Source: Planctomycetales bacterium ZRK34 (GTDB taxonomy: Bacteria > Planctomycetota > Phycisphaerae > Phycisphaerales > Zrk34). From it: a stretch of 64,000 nt of DNA. Below the pieces are notes generated by a model, which was given only the letters and a program-made list of their open reading frames with translations, was not told the origin of the DNA and made no database searches. The DNA lies in NCBI GenBank assembly GCA_014873095.1, contig CP050848.1:3903850-3967849 (forward strand), read 5' to 3'. This document shows, piece by piece, positions 44,398 through 53,059 of this stretch; the stretch's first letter is position 1, and the number at the start of each line of letters is the position of its first letter. The translations under genes were made by a program, and so were the position numbers.

Positions 44398-46287
44398 ATG
44401 GGGCCATCACCCGTTCGGTTGTTTGCCATGCATGTCGCCTCTGTGTTGTGGAACCGCCGTCAGATACTCATCGCCGCGCTGGCCATCGTCGCGATGATCA
44501 TACATCTCGTGTTGCGCTTCGGCGTGAAAACCGATGTGATGACCTTCGACTGGCCGCTCTGGATCGCGCTGGGGCTCGGCGGCATGCCGCTGGTCGGCGA
44601 GCTGACGGTCAAACTCTTTCGCGGTCAGTTCGGTTCGGACCTGCTGGCCGGCATCAGCATCGTCACGTCGATCATTCTCGGGGAGTATCTCGCCGGCACG
44701 CTGGTGGTGCTCATGTTATCCGGCGGCGAGGCGCTGGAGGAATACGCGGTCCGCAGCGCGTCCAGCGTTCTGCAGGCGCTGGCCAAGCGCGTGCCCAGCG
44801 TGGCGCATCGCCGTGTCCAAACCCGCATTGAAGATGTGGCGCTGGACCAGGTCGCCGTCGGCGATGTCGTCGTGATCTACCCGCACGAGATCGCGCCGGT
44901 CGACGGCGAGGTCATCGAGGGCCGCGGCGTGATGGATGAATCGTATCTGACCGGCGAGCCGTACATGATGTCGAAGACGCCCGGGTCGGGGGTGCTGTCC
45001 GGCGCGGTCAACGGCGACAGCGCGATCGTCATTCGCGCCACCAAACTCGCGGTCGACTCCCGTTACGCGAAGATCATGCAGGTGATGCGCGAATCCGAGC
45101 AACAGCGCCCGCAACTGCGACGGCTCGGGGATCAACTCGGCGCGTGGTACACGCCGATCGCGGTGGCGCTGGCGATCGCAGCGTGGGTGATCAGCGGGGA
45201 ATCGGTGCGGTTTCTGGCGGTGTTGGTGGTGGCGACGCCGTGCCCGTTGCTGATCGCCATACCCGTGGCCATCATCGGGTCGATTTCGCTGTCTGCCCGG
45301 CGGGGCATCATCATTCGTGACCCGGTCGTGCTCGAGCGCATCGACACCTGCCGCACCGCGATCTTCGACAAGACCGGCACGCTGACCTACGGCGAGCCGC
45401 GCCTCACCGAACAGATCGTCGCAGAAGGTTTGGACCCGTCGCAGGTGCTCAGCCTCGTCGCGTCCATGGAGCAGTATTCAAAACACCCGCTGGCCGGCGC
45501 GATCACCAAGGCGGCGACCCGGGCCGGGATCGCGCTTCAACAGGTACACCACATCAGTGAGCCGCCCGGGGCCGGCATGACCGGGCAGATCGACGGTCGC
45601 ACGGTCCGCATCACCAGTCGCAAACGACTGGCCGACGAGCACGCCGGGTTGATCGACCAGTTGCCGGATCAGGCCGATGGACTCGAATGCGTCGTACTGA
45701 TCGATGACCAGTATGCGGCGACGTATCGCTTTCGTGATGAGCCCCGCACCGAGGGGGCTTCGTTCATCGATCACCTGGGGCCGAAGCATCAGTTCGATCG
45801 CGTCATGCTCGTGTCCGGCGATCGCGAATCGGAGGTGCGCTACCTGGCGGAGAAAGTCGGCATCAGCGAAGTGCACGCATCGCAGAGCCCCGAACAGAAA
45901 GTCGACATCGTTCGTGCGGAAACCGCGCAGGCCCCGACCGTATTTCTCGGCGACGGGATCAACGACGCCCCGGCGCTGACTGCCGCCACCGTCGGCATCG
46001 CCTTCGGGTCGGAAAGCGACATCACCACCGAAGCCGCCGGCGCCGTCATCATGGACACCTCGCTGCAGAAGGTCGACGAGTTGTTGCATATCTCCAAGCG
46101 CATGCGATCGATCGCGCTGCAGAGCGCCGTCGGCGGCATGGCCGTCAGCGTCGTCGGCATGCTCATCGCGGCCGCCGGGTACCTGCCACCCGTCGCCGGC
46201 GCTTTGACGCAGGAGTTCATCGACGTCATCGCCGTCGCCAACGCCCTGCGCGTCGCGCTGCCCCCCAAGGCGCTGACTGACTTCTAA
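44398..46287 (+). CDS. Heavy-metal P1B-type ATPase without N-terminal metal domain
   Basis: Membrane metal exporter of 629 residues. Helices occur at ~20-60 and ~75-120. The A-domain loop is TGEPYMM (~190). The ion-binding TM4 motif is [11 protein letters not shown] (TPC, not CPC). The phosphorylation site is [12 protein letters not shown] (~325). [13 protein letters not shown] holds the HP locus, and [16 protein letters not shown] the hinge. Two helices end the protein. No HMA domain is present. Substrate is uncertain; TPC is typical of P1B-5-like pumps for which nickel/iron has been proposed. The start may instead be the ATG at 44428; neither has a Shine-Dalgarno sequence. Confidence 0.9.
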   Translation: MGPSPVRLFAMHVASVLWNRRQILIAALAIVAMIIHLVLRFGVKTDVMTFDWPLWIALGLGGMPLVGELTVKLFRGQFGSDLLAGISIVTSIILGEYLAGTLVVLMLSGGEALEEYAVRSASSVLQALAKRVPSVAHRRVQTRIEDVALDQVAVGDVVVIYPHEIAPVDGEVIEGRGVMDESYLTGEPYMMSKTPGSGVLSGAVNGDSAIVIRATKLAVDSRYAKIMQVMRESEQQRPQLRRLGDQLGAWYTPIAVALAIAAWVISGESVRFLAVLVVATPCPLLIAIPVAIIGSISLSARRGIIIRDPVVLERIDTCRTAIFDKTGTLTYGEPRLTEQIVAEGLDPSQVLSLVASMEQYSKHPLAGAITKAATRAGIALQQVHHISEPPGAGMTGQIDGRTVRITSRKRLADEHAGLIDQLPDQADGLECVVLIDDQYAATYRFRDEPRTEGASFIDHLGPKHQFDRVMLVSGDRESEVRYLAEKVGISEVHASQSPEQKVDIVRAETAQAPTVFLGDGINDAPALTAATVGIAFGSESDITTEAAGAVIMDTSLQKVDELLHISKRMRSIALQSAVGGMAVSVVGMLIAAAGYLPPVAGALTQEFIDVIAVANALRVALPPKALTDF

Positions 46288-46349
46288 TCCGGTTTCCCGC
46301 TTTGACTTCGCGTAGAAAACGATGTTGTCCGCTGCCTTTAAAATCGCGA

Positions 46350-46382
46350 AAAAGATTAGTATTTAGGCTAAATACTAATCTT
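46350..46382. repeat. 15-bp perfect hairpin after the P-type ATPase gene
   Basis: AAAGATTAGTATTTA, loop GGC, exact complement. 62 nt after the stop codon at 46287. It may be a terminator of unusual AT-rich type or a protein-binding site. Confidence 0.85.
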
Positions 46383-46526
46383 TATGGGCGTCATAAGTGG
46401 TTTTGTGTCAACACGATGTGTCGGTCGTCCAGCTTGGTGTTTGTCGGCGGTCCCCGACAGTTTCGGGCGATCGATCATACCCGTCGCAGAAAATACTCAG
46501 GCCCCTGCATGAGGCCGGACGCGGCA

Positions 46527-46594
46527 CAGTGGCCCAACCGCCCTTGGCTGTGTCGAAGTCATCGTCCGCGCAGTCGAGGGCGACTGGGCCACAG
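46527..46594. repeat. GTGGCACAGCCGCC palindromic repeat, copy 2 (diverged)
   Basis: GTGGCCCAACCGCCCTTGG pairs imperfectly with CGAGGGCGACTGGGCCAC; the loop keeps AAGTCATC. The arms have drifted while the loop stayed, which is the pattern expected if the loop matters. Confidence 0.8.
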
Positions 46595-46796
46595 GTTCGC
46601 AATCAATCACGTCCTGACGCCCGAGTCTTCTCCGTGTTTGGCATCACAAACCGTATCCTCCCTCCGCCAACTCATTGGATAACGAGAAACTCTCGCGCAC
46701 GTTCTCAGGCTTGTCGTTTTTTGACCATGGCGATTGATCCCGCCACCGCCCATCCAATCCTCGTGATCTTGCAGCTACACACCATGCGTGATTCAT

Positions 46797-46867
46797 CACT
46801 AAATATAGAAAGATCACATATATGATATATGACATTTTAAATATAACATATATGTGATCTTTTAGTG
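46797..46867. repeat. AT-rich long hairpin
   Basis: AAAGATCACATATATG (46809-46824) pairs perfectly with 46847-46862 around a 22-nt AT loop; outer CACTAAA/TTTAGTG extends it past a small bulge. Strongly AT-rich against the GC-rich surroundings. Confidence 0.8.
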
Positions 46868-46896
46868 TGCAGGTCATGTGGCCGAATATGATTTTT

Positions 46897-46966
46897 CTGT
46901 CCTCTGTCCTCTGTCCTCTGTCCTCTGTCCTCTGTCCTCTGTCCTCTGTCCTCTGTCCTCTGTCCC
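46897..46966. repeat. Tandem heptamer array (CTGTCCT)10
   Basis: Nine perfect CTGTCCT units and a final CTGTCCC, in register without spacers. Seven-base period; no spacers, so not CRISPR. Confidence 0.95.
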
Positions 46967-47027
46967 CTGGCATGAATTGAGGTTGGGCGTGGTGCTTGTT
47001 TTGTTCGATGGGGTGGGGCGTCAATGA

Positions 47028-47053
47028 CAACCGGGCCGCGGAGGGCCCGGTTG
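47028..47053 (-). terminator. Terminator-like hairpin after the SGNH gene
   Basis: Perfect 10-bp stem CAACCGGGCC/GGCCCGGTTG with 6-nt loop, 50 nt past the stop. No T-run on the minus strand, so termination would be weak or factor-aided. Confidence 0.55.
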
Positions 47054-47102
47054 TGAGGGATGCTGATGGTTCGGGGCGGGCTATATGCCCATGTCGTTCG
47101 GG

Positions 47103-48386
47103 TTACTTGACCAGGTCGCCGATGAGCATGATGGCGCTGGTGCGGAGGTTGGTGCCGTCGTACTTCTTGGGGTTGAAGTTGGGCTTGTCCTTTTCGCGGT
47201 CGGTGACCGAGGAACGATCCGGCTGGCCCGGGGCGACCTCGACGCGGACGGTGTGCACCGCATTGGGGTCGGCATTGCTGGTGATGTGCAGCGTGGCGAT
47301 GCGGTGGTAAGTGCAGTAGTGATCGAAACGGGCGACGGGACCTCGGGTTTTGCCATCGAGGGTGATGTTGACCTGCCCGCCGTCGGGGCCCAGCAGATCG
47401 TAAAGCTTGGCGACGTTGCCGCGGAATTTAAACTCGAGCGCATCACCGGGATGGGCGGCCAGGTAGATGTCGCCCATGCGCTTGCCGAATCGCTTGCCCA
47501 GTCCCTTGCCAGCGGGCAGCTTCTGCCAGTCGCCGATCATCTTCGCTTCGGTGACGGGTACCATCTTGGCCGCTTCCCAGTTGTCTTCGACAAACGCATT
47601 GCTGAGCTTCGATGCGTGATCCATCGGCTTGCTGGTCGAACGCATCGCGGTGACGGCTTCGGTGACCACGCTGGTATAAACATGGTGGCCTTCGGACCCG
47701 GGGTGGACCCCGTCCTTGGCAAACACGAACGCGCCCGCGGGAACGGAACCATCTTCATTGGCCTTCATGATCAACTTGCCTTCGCGGTGATACTCGGCGA
47801 TGCGCATGCCCATGTTGGCCGAGGGGATGCCGTAGTGGTCAGCGAGCATTTCCATCGCACTGGTCGAGCGGGGGTTTTCACCCTTGTCGTATGAGCCCAC
47901 GCTGGAGTGGGTCACCGTGTAGACAAAGATGATGTCGGTGCGTGAGTCGGCCTGCCAGATCTGGCGGACGATGCCTTCCATCGCTTTCCAGATGCGGTCC
48001 GGCGGCGCGCCGCCATCGTTGACGGCAAACTCGACGAACACGAGATCGGGCTTGTGCGCCAGCACATCGTGACCGAGTCGGAACACGCCCAGGTCAGACC
48101 CGGTCCCGCCGATCGCGGCGTTGATCTCTTTGACATCCGCCTTGGGGAATTGCTCAGCAAACCACTTGCGGGTGAACACCCGGTAGCCTTGCTGAGCGGT
48201 GATGGAACCGCCGAGGTAGGCGATGCGCACCTCGCCGCCTTTTTCGAGTTTGGCCAGTACATTGCCCAGCCCGTCGCGCGGCACAAACAGCGTCGGCTTG
48301 ACGGGATGGTATTCCGGGGCGGCGGCGAAGACCGGCGCAAACGTGATCAGAAGCAGCAGCAGCGCGAAGGGGGTGTACTTACGCAT
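47103..48386 (-). CDS. Secreted SGNH/GDSL-type hydrolase
   Basis: 427 residues, signal peptide 1-~22 (VFAAAP). SGNH blocks: nucleophile Ser in YLGGSITAQQGY (~60), Gly in GGTGSDLGVFRLG (~92-104), Asn in VEFAVNDGG (~123) and Asp/His in AKDGVHPGSEGHHVY (~228). Residues ~310-425 are a C-terminal beta domain (LYDLLGPDGGQVNITLDGKTRG). Probably a carbohydrate esterase deacetylating polysaccharide outside the cytoplasm, consistent with neighbouring glycanases; the substrate is inferred only from context. Confidence 0.88.
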   Translation of the reverse strand: MRKYTPFALLLLLITFAPVFAAAPEYHPVKPTLFVPRDGLGNVLAKLEKGGEVRIAYLGGSITAQQGYRVFTRKWFAEQFPKADVKEINAAIGGTGSDLGVFRLGHDVLAHKPDLVFVEFAVNDGGAPPDRIWKAMEGIVRQIWQADSRTDIIFVYTVTHSSVGSYDKGENPRSTSAMEMLADHYGIPSANMGMRIAEYHREGKLIMKANEDGSVPAGAFVFAKDGVHPGSEGHHVYTSVVTEAVTAMRSTSKPMDHASKLSNAFVEDNWEAAKMVPVTEAKMIGDWQKLPAGKGLGKRFGKRMGDIYLAAHPGDALEFKFRGNVAKLYDLLGPDGGQVNITLDGKTRGPVARFDHYCTYHRIATLHITSNADPNAVHTVRVEVAPGQPDRSSVTDREKDKPNFNPKKYDGTNLRTSAIMLIGDLVK

Positions 48387-48459
48387 GAGAACCTCATGAG
48401 AATGACGGAAAATCGAAGTCCGAGGGCAGGGGCCGCCGGGTTTTAACAGTAAGGCAAGG

Positions 48460-49590
48460 TTAACGCTTGACGCTGACCTTTAATGCGGCATGGACTTCAG
48501 GGACTGCGCCATCATGATCCGGCGCGGCGATTTCATCTTCCCCGGCGCGGTCGACGAAGCGGCGCACCTGATCGCTGACGGCCTTGGGTTCGTCGAACAC
48601 GGGTTTGTACCCGGCGTCGAGAATCATCTGCAGGGTGTCGTCGGCGCCGGCGCCTTCGGTCAACAGGTAGCCGTCCATGAACAGCGAATTCGCCGGGGCC
48701 AGCGACAGCGGCTGCAGGCTGCGAAGATGAACCTCGCGGCCGGCGGCGATGCGGATTTCGGCGGTCGGATTCACCAGCCGCATCATGCACAGCACGCGCA
48801 GGACGAACTGCGGGTCCAGCGGTCGCCCGCCGCTGCGGGGATGATTCACGCGGTTGCCTTCGATCGGCAGCAGGAAATTGACGGGGATCGACTCGGCTTT
48901 CATCTCGCGCAGGGCGTAAGCGACATCGAGCAGATCGTCGTGGGTTTCATCCATGCCGACGATGACGCCGGAGCAGACCCCGAGCCCGGCGCTGCGTGCG
49001 GCACGGAGGGTGTCGACACGGTCGTCGTAGGTGTGGGTGGTGCAGATGTCGGGGTAGTGGCGGCGGGAGGTGTTGAGGTTGTGGTTGAGTCGATCGAGGC
49101 CGGCCTCGGCGAGGCGCTGCGCCTTGGCGTCGTCGAGGAGACCGGAGGAAAGACACGTGCGCATGCCCATGGCCTTGATACGCTGGACGGCCTGGGCCAT
49201 GTGGTCGATATCACGATCCGACGGCCCGCGCCCGGACAGGGCCATGCAGAAGCGGTAGGCCCCGCGCTGCTGGGCGGCGGCGGCCTCGGCGACGATGTCG
49301 TCGACGGGCTTGAGCTTGTAGGGCGCGACGGGGGCGTCGGAATCTTTCGACTGTCCGCAATAGCCGCAGTCTTCGGGGCAGGCGCCGTTGCGGACGTTGT
49401 CCAGCACGTGGATGGACACGGTGTCGCCGCAGTGGCGGCGTCGCACGGCGCCGGCGGCGGCCAGCAGGCTCATCAGGTCGATGTCGCGCCCGGCGAGGAT
49501 GTCGGCGGCGTCAGCGCGGTCGATGCAGGAGTCGGCCAGACCCGCATCGCGCCAGCGCGCATAACGATCCGCGTCGAGAGTCAACGTCAT
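48460..49590 (-). CDS. bioB: Biotin synthase
   Basis: Radical SAM enzyme inserting sulfur into dethiobiotin, 376 residues. The 4Fe-4S cysteines are in NGACPEDCGYCGQS (~68-81). SIHVLDNVRNG, the CSGVIVGMDET block (~205) and NFLLPIEGNRV are further BioB motifs; IRIAAGREVHL holds the Arg ligand region of the 2Fe-2S cluster. GGAG lies 9 nt before the ATG. Three small membrane-protein genes precede it on the same strand; no other biotin genes are in the window. Confidence 0.95.
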   Translation of the reverse strand: MTLTLDADRYARWRDAGLADSCIDRADAADILAGRDIDLMSLLAAAGAVRRRHCGDTVSIHVLDNVRNGACPEDCGYCGQSKDSDAPVAPYKLKPVDDIVAEAAAAQQRGAYRFCMALSGRGPSDRDIDHMAQAVQRIKAMGMRTCLSSGLLDDAKAQRLAEAGLDRLNHNLNTSRRHYPDICTTHTYDDRVDTLRAARSAGLGVCSGVIVGMDETHDDLLDVAYALREMKAESIPVNFLLPIEGNRVNHPRSGGRPLDPQFVLRVLCMMRLVNPTAEIRIAAGREVHLRSLQPLSLAPANSLFMDGYLLTEGAGADDTLQMILDAGYKPVFDEPKAVSDQVRRFVDRAGEDEIAAPDHDGAVPEVHAALKVSVKR

Positions 49591-49631
49591 CGGGGAAGCT
49601 CCAGGGATGCTGTCGCCGGTTGCGGCGAAGG

Positions 49632-49982
49632 TCAGCGGGACTGTCGAGCGCCGCCGCCGCCGCGCTGCGAGGCGCGACCTTCGGCGCTGTTGAGCCAGCG
49701 GTTGAACATGTCAGCCACGTCCATCTCGCCGATGCGCTCGACGCGCTTGCGGTTGGTGTCCATGATGTAAGCGATCAGGCGCGCCTGCTTGGAGTCCAGC
49801 ACGTAGATGATCTCGCTGTCGGTGCGGAACTGCGCCGAGAGCATGGTGGTGAAGTCCTTGTTGACGACCATTTCCGCGTGGGCGGTGGTGTCGACGAAGC
49901 GTTGGGCCTGGACGAACAGCAGGGCGGTGAGCACGATGGCGGAGGCGAGCAGTGTGTAGCAGGCCAGTTCGGTGCGTTTCAT
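49632..49982 (-). CDS. Small membrane-anchored protein, paralogue of the 96-residue protein upstream
   Basis: 116 residues. One N-terminal hydrophobic helix (~8-26) is likely an uncleaved anchor. The soluble part contains MLSAQFRTDSEIIYVLDSKQARLIAYIMDTNRKRVE, which resembles TEATVYITDMNNGLMMAVQYDQNRKIVQ of the next protein upstream. A Gly/Arg-rich tail follows. The family is unknown to me; the pattern suggests a short beta-strand unit repeated in two genes. 41 nt before bioB on the same strand. Confidence 0.7.
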   Translation of the reverse strand: MKRTELACYTLLASAIVLTALLFVQAQRFVDTTAHAEMVVNKDFTTMLSAQFRTDSEIIYVLDSKQARLIAYIMDTNRKRVERIGEMDVADMFNRWLNSAEGRASQRGGGGARQSR

Positions 49983-50034
49983 CGGATTAAGTCCGTATTG
50001 AAGGTTACAAGAGTGGGATTGGGCATTGAAGACG

Positions 50035-50070
50035 CCCTCACCCCGGCCCTCTCCCGGAGGGAGAGGGAGC
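50035..50070 (+). repeat. CTCTCCC hairpin repeat, copy 3
   Basis: CCCTCACCCCGGCCCTCTCCC paired with GGGAGAGGG, matching the copies at 23512 and 23603. It lies between the two paralogous small genes. Confidence 0.7.
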
Positions 50071-50073
50071 GAT

Positions 50074-50364
50074 TCAGCGACCGCCGCCTTCGGCGAAGTC
50101 GGCGCCGATGTTGCGGAAGCCGGTCGGCTGGACGATCTTGCGGTTCTGATCGTACTGGACCGCCATCATCAGCCCGTTGTTCATGTCGGTGATGTAGACG
50201 GTGGCTTCGGTGCGGCCGGGGGTCGCGCCCGCCACCATCACGTAATCACCGGCGCGTCCGCCGAGCTGCGCCGCCGCAGGCTCCGGCGTGAAGGTCAACA
50301 GACCCAACGCCAACAGCAACACGACATTCAAGACGATCAGCCCTCCAAGACTCTTGCGATTCAT
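50074..50364 (-). CDS. Small exported or membrane protein (96 residues)
   Basis: The ATG at 50364 is chosen because AAGGAG lies 6 nt upstream, better than 50379. Signal-like helix at ~7-25 (LIVLNVVLLLALGLLTF) followed by PEPAAAQ. The soluble part GGRAGDYVMVAGATPGRTEATVYITDMNN is related to that of the 116-residue protein downstream. It ends RNIGADFAEGGGR. No known family. Conserved spacing and orientation with the neighbours suggest one operon. Confidence 0.72.
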   Translation of the reverse strand: MNRKSLGGLIVLNVVLLLALGLLTFTPEPAAAQLGGRAGDYVMVAGATPGRTEATVYITDMNNGLMMAVQYDQNRKIVQPTGFRNIGADFAEGGGR

Positions 50365-50423
50365 GGCCGACTCCTTCATTTAAAGGGGATAAGAAGCGCA
50401 GATCTTCGACCCGCGCGCGGAGG

Positions 50424-50633
50424 TCAATCCTGATGGGTTCGTCCGGCGCCCTTGAAGGCTCCGAAGCACACGATCACCGCCAACACCACCGCCACCAGCC
50501 ACGGAATGTACACATCGCCGCCGGGGCGCTGCTCGGGTGGAAGGCCGGGCGAATCGGGAATCTGAGCCCAGGCGACGGTCTGCACCATCGCCAGAAAAGT
50601 CCAACACCAGATGCACCAGATGAGCTTTCGCAT
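50424..50633 (-). CDS. Tiny membrane protein (69 residues)
   Basis: Signal-like N-terminus (1-~23, ending AWAQ), a short Pro/Gly linker (IPDSPGLPPEQRPGGD) and one helix (~44-62, PWLVAVVLAVIVCFGAF) with a basic tail. No known family. First of the run 69-, 96-, 116-residue proteins then bioB, all on one strand. Confidence 0.65.
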   Translation of the reverse strand: MRKLIWCIWCWTFLAMVQTVAWAQIPDSPGLPPEQRPGGDVYIPWLVAVVLAVIVCFGAFKGAGRTHQD

Positions 50634-50691
50634 GGGTCAAATCATACGTTTGCAGCCGTCGGGTGTAAACAGGCGTCCGCCTCATACTCAT

Positions 50692-51228
50692 TCAGACGCT
50701 CGTGGACGCCGCCGGGTTCACGCCCCCGCCCAGCAGGGTGTCCAGCGGATGGGCGATGCGGCCGAAATCCGCCGCCGGCACGTGCACCGTCTTCCACTTG
50801 GCGCTGCGCGGCCGCATGTGCTTGCGATACTGATCCAGCGGCACGCCCAGCACGGCGTACCAGCGGTCATCATGCTCAAAGATTTCGTGAAACAGCGCAT
50901 CCGGCGGTTGCGCCTCGCACCAGTACAAAAAGACCAACGCCGCGCTGAACCCCTGCCCGAAAACGCGCTGCCACTGTTGTAGGTCTTTGATGTCGTCTTC
51001 GGTGACCCAGTTGTCGAGTTGACGTCGGCTGCGTCCGCTGTGCTTGCGGCCTTTGACGTCGACCAGCAGGTTGTTCCCCGCCCGGGCGTAGACCACGAAG
51101 TCGAAGCTTTTGAGCTTCTTCGGGCCGTACAGCGCCTTGCGGGCTTCATCGACGCCGACGTATGGTATCGCTTTGGCCCGGAGATAATATTCGAAGGCGC
51201 GGTCGTAATGAAAACGCCGCTGAACCAT
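50692..51228 (-). CDS. HYExAFE family protein, PD-(D/E)XK-like
   Basis: 178 residues. Opens with the family signature FHYDRAFEYYLRAKAIPYVGVDEARKAL. A nuclease-like core follows: KSFDFVVYARAGNNLLVDVKGRK (Asp, then Asp-x-Lys), then LQQWQRVFGQGFSAALVFLYW. Family members are largely planctomycetal and uncharacterised. The start at 51228 is chosen to begin just before the signature; the longer frame to 51354 overlaps the neighbour's signal sequence. Divergent from the GH28-like gene, 66 nt apart. Nuclease activity is inference. Confidence 0.82.
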   Translation of the reverse strand: MVQRRFHYDRAFEYYLRAKAIPYVGVDEARKALYGPKKLKSFDFVVYARAGNNLLVDVKGRKHSGRSRRQLDNWVTEDDIKDLQQWQRVFGQGFSAALVFLYWCEAQPPDALFHEIFEHDDRWYAVLGVPLDQYRKHMRPRSAKWKTVHVPAADFGRIAHPLDTLLGGGVNPAASTSV

Positions 51229-51294
51229 ACTGCCAGTGTCCGACTTTCCGCCTGTCGGTGCAAGCGCGGATCGCAAATGACCAGGAGCCATGCT

Positions 51295-52689
51295 GTGAAG
51301 ACCGTCGTTTATCTGAGTTTCGTGGTGTGCCTGCTCGGCGCGGTGAACCTTCACGCGGAGGTCAGAACCTACGCCGCGCCAGAGGGCGAAAAGCTGTCGG
51401 ATGTGTACCGGGTCACGGCGAGCGGCAAGACCGTGGATGTGTATGCCGCGCGCGTGCTGGATGCTCCATTCGACGGGAAATACGACTACGGCGGCCCGTA
51501 TTCATTCGCCAACTTCGACACCGACGGCCCGGTCGAAGTCACCATCACCGCGGCCCGCTCGCTGAAAAACACCGTCGTCCGCCCGGCCCGTGCCGATGTG
51601 GCGTTGACGATCGTTGATGATCACACGCTGAAGCTGCGCCTGCCGGGGCCGATCAAGCTGAGCGTCGAGCCCGATGGCAGGAAAGGACCGCTGCTGCTGT
51701 TCGCCAATCCGATGGAGGTTGATCCGCCGAAGCCGGGCGATCCGAATGTGATCTACTTCGGGCCCGGCATTCACAAGCCGGAAAAGATCGAGGTGCGCGA
51801 CAATCAGACGCTCTACCTGGCCGGCGGAGCTGTCGTCAAAGGCGGCGTCGATGCTCGGGGGCAGAACATCACCATCCGCGGGCGCGGCATCCTCGACGGG
51901 TCGGACTGGCCCTGGCGCAAGGGGCCCACGGACAACACCATCATGATTCGTGGCAGCCACGTGATCGTCGAGGGCATCACCATTCGCGGCGCGCCGCACT
52001 GGACCATCGTGCCGCGACACAGTCAGCATGTCACCATCCGCAACGTCAAGCTGTGCAACTCGCGCGTGCAGAACGACGACGGGATCAACCCCTGCAATTC
52101 GCAGGATGTGCTCATCACCGATTGTTTTATCCGCAGCGATGACGACTGCGTGGCGATGAAGGGCATCAACTTCGAGCAGGGCAATTCGAATGTGGAACGC
52201 ATCGTCGTTGAGAACAGCGTTCTGTGGTGCGATCGCGCCCGCATTTTCCTGTTGGGCCATGAGAGCCGCGCCGAGTTCATGCGCGACATCACGCTGCGCA
52301 ATCTCGACATCATCCATTACACGATGATTCCGTTTCTGTTCGAACCCGGCGAAGAGATGCGCCTGCAGAATGTGACCATCGAAAACGTCCGCTTGCACGG
52401 TGAAGGCCAGGCGGGGTTCATCCGCCTGCGGCCAGTCGTCAACCAGTACATGCACAAGAAAGTGCCCGGCCACGTTCAGGACATCCGCTTCCGCCATGTG
52501 CAGATCACCGGCGAGCCGGGCGGTACGGACAAGTATCTCGTGCAGATCATCGGCGCCGATGCCGAGCACCAGGTTCGACAGATCACGCTGGAGGATGTGA
52601 CGATCAACGGGCAGCCGGTGACAGCGGATTCACCGAACGTGCGCATCAATGATCTGGCGCAGGGCATCGAGTTCGAAGCTGCCAAATAG
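51295..52689 (+). CDS. GH28-family polygalacturonase-like glycoside hydrolase
   Basis: 464 residues, exported. GTG at 51295 has AGGAG 7 nt upstream and gives a clean signal peptide (KTVVYLSFVVCLLGAVNLHAE); ATG 51277 in frame is the alternative. A beta-sandwich segment (~20-130) precedes the right-handed beta-helix. Catalytic-type residues: QNDDGINP, IRSDDDCVAMKG and LLGHESRAE. It resembles GH28 pectin-backbone hydrolases but the usual GHG is GHE, so the substrate may differ (for example rhamno- or xylogalacturonan). Other GH28-like or epimerase-type helices are possible. Confidence 0.83.
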   Translation: MKTVVYLSFVVCLLGAVNLHAEVRTYAAPEGEKLSDVYRVTASGKTVDVYAARVLDAPFDGKYDYGGPYSFANFDTDGPVEVTITAARSLKNTVVRPARADVALTIVDDHTLKLRLPGPIKLSVEPDGRKGPLLLFANPMEVDPPKPGDPNVIYFGPGIHKPEKIEVRDNQTLYLAGGAVVKGGVDARGQNITIRGRGILDGSDWPWRKGPTDNTIMIRGSHVIVEGITIRGAPHWTIVPRHSQHVTIRNVKLCNSRVQNDDGINPCNSQDVLITDCFIRSDDDCVAMKGINFEQGNSNVERIVVENSVLWCDRARIFLLGHESRAEFMRDITLRNLDIIHYTMIPFLFEPGEEMRLQNVTIENVRLHGEGQAGFIRLRPVVNQYMHKKVPGHVQDIRFRHVQITGEPGGTDKYLVQIIGADAEHQVRQITLEDVTINGQPVTADSPNVRINDLAQGIEFEAAK

Positions 52690-52776
52690 CCCTGAGCGGT
52701 GACGGCCGCAGCGTGCTGATGGGTGAATCAGCGGATTTCTGATCGTCGTGAATCAGCGGCCGGACTAGGTTGCGAT

Positions 52777-53052
52777 ATGCCTTGTCTGGTTGTTTTAATC
52801 GCGGCGTTTTTTCCACGACTGGCGATCGTGTTGATCTGGCTGTTCAGCGACTGGCTGGGCGCGGCGTATCAGACGGCGATCTGGCCGCTGTTGGGGTTTT
52901 TCTTTCTGCCTTTTACGACGCTGGCCTACGCGCTGGCAATTCACGCCGTCGGCGCGCTGCAGGGATTGTACCTGGTGATCTTTGTGCTGGCGGTGCTTTT
53001 AGACCTCGGGTCGTTCGGCGGGGGCTACCGCGTGCGGCGGCGTCGCCGATGA
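52777..53052 (+). CDS. Small hydrophobic membrane protein
   Basis: 91 residues with three hydrophobic helices (MPCLVVLIAAFF..., TAIWPLLGFFFLPFTTLAYALAI, GLYLVIFVLAVLLDLGS) and a basic C-terminus (RVRRRRR) expected in the cytoplasm. This WPLLGFLFLPxTTL-type protein is widespread and uncharacterised. The start at 52777 is preferred: AGG lies 8 nt upstream and the extra N-terminal 18 residues of the longer frame are hydrophilic and unlike the family. Convergent with hisS, 7 nt apart. Confidence 0.75.
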   Translation: MPCLVVLIAAFFPRLAIVLIWLFSDWLGAAYQTAIWPLLGFFFLPFTTLAYALAIHAVGALQGLYLVIFVLAVLLDLGSFGGGYRVRRRRR

Positions 53053-53059
53053 CGCCGGT

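Larger units (their letters stand above)
46288..47102. other. 815-bp noncoding, repeat-rich gap
   Basis: No credible gene. It contains a 15-bp perfect hairpin (46350), palindromic repeat copy 2 (46527), an AT-rich hairpin (46797), a ten-copy heptamer array (46897) and the hairpin ending the SGNH gene (47028). Confidence 0.7.

Noticed and set aside
46897..46966. Possible CRISPR array
   Set aside because: Units are 7 bp and contiguous, without spacers, and no cas gene is near.
46644..47030. 128-codon minus-strand frame
   Set aside because: Its repeated RTEDRGQ translation is just the heptamer array read as codons.
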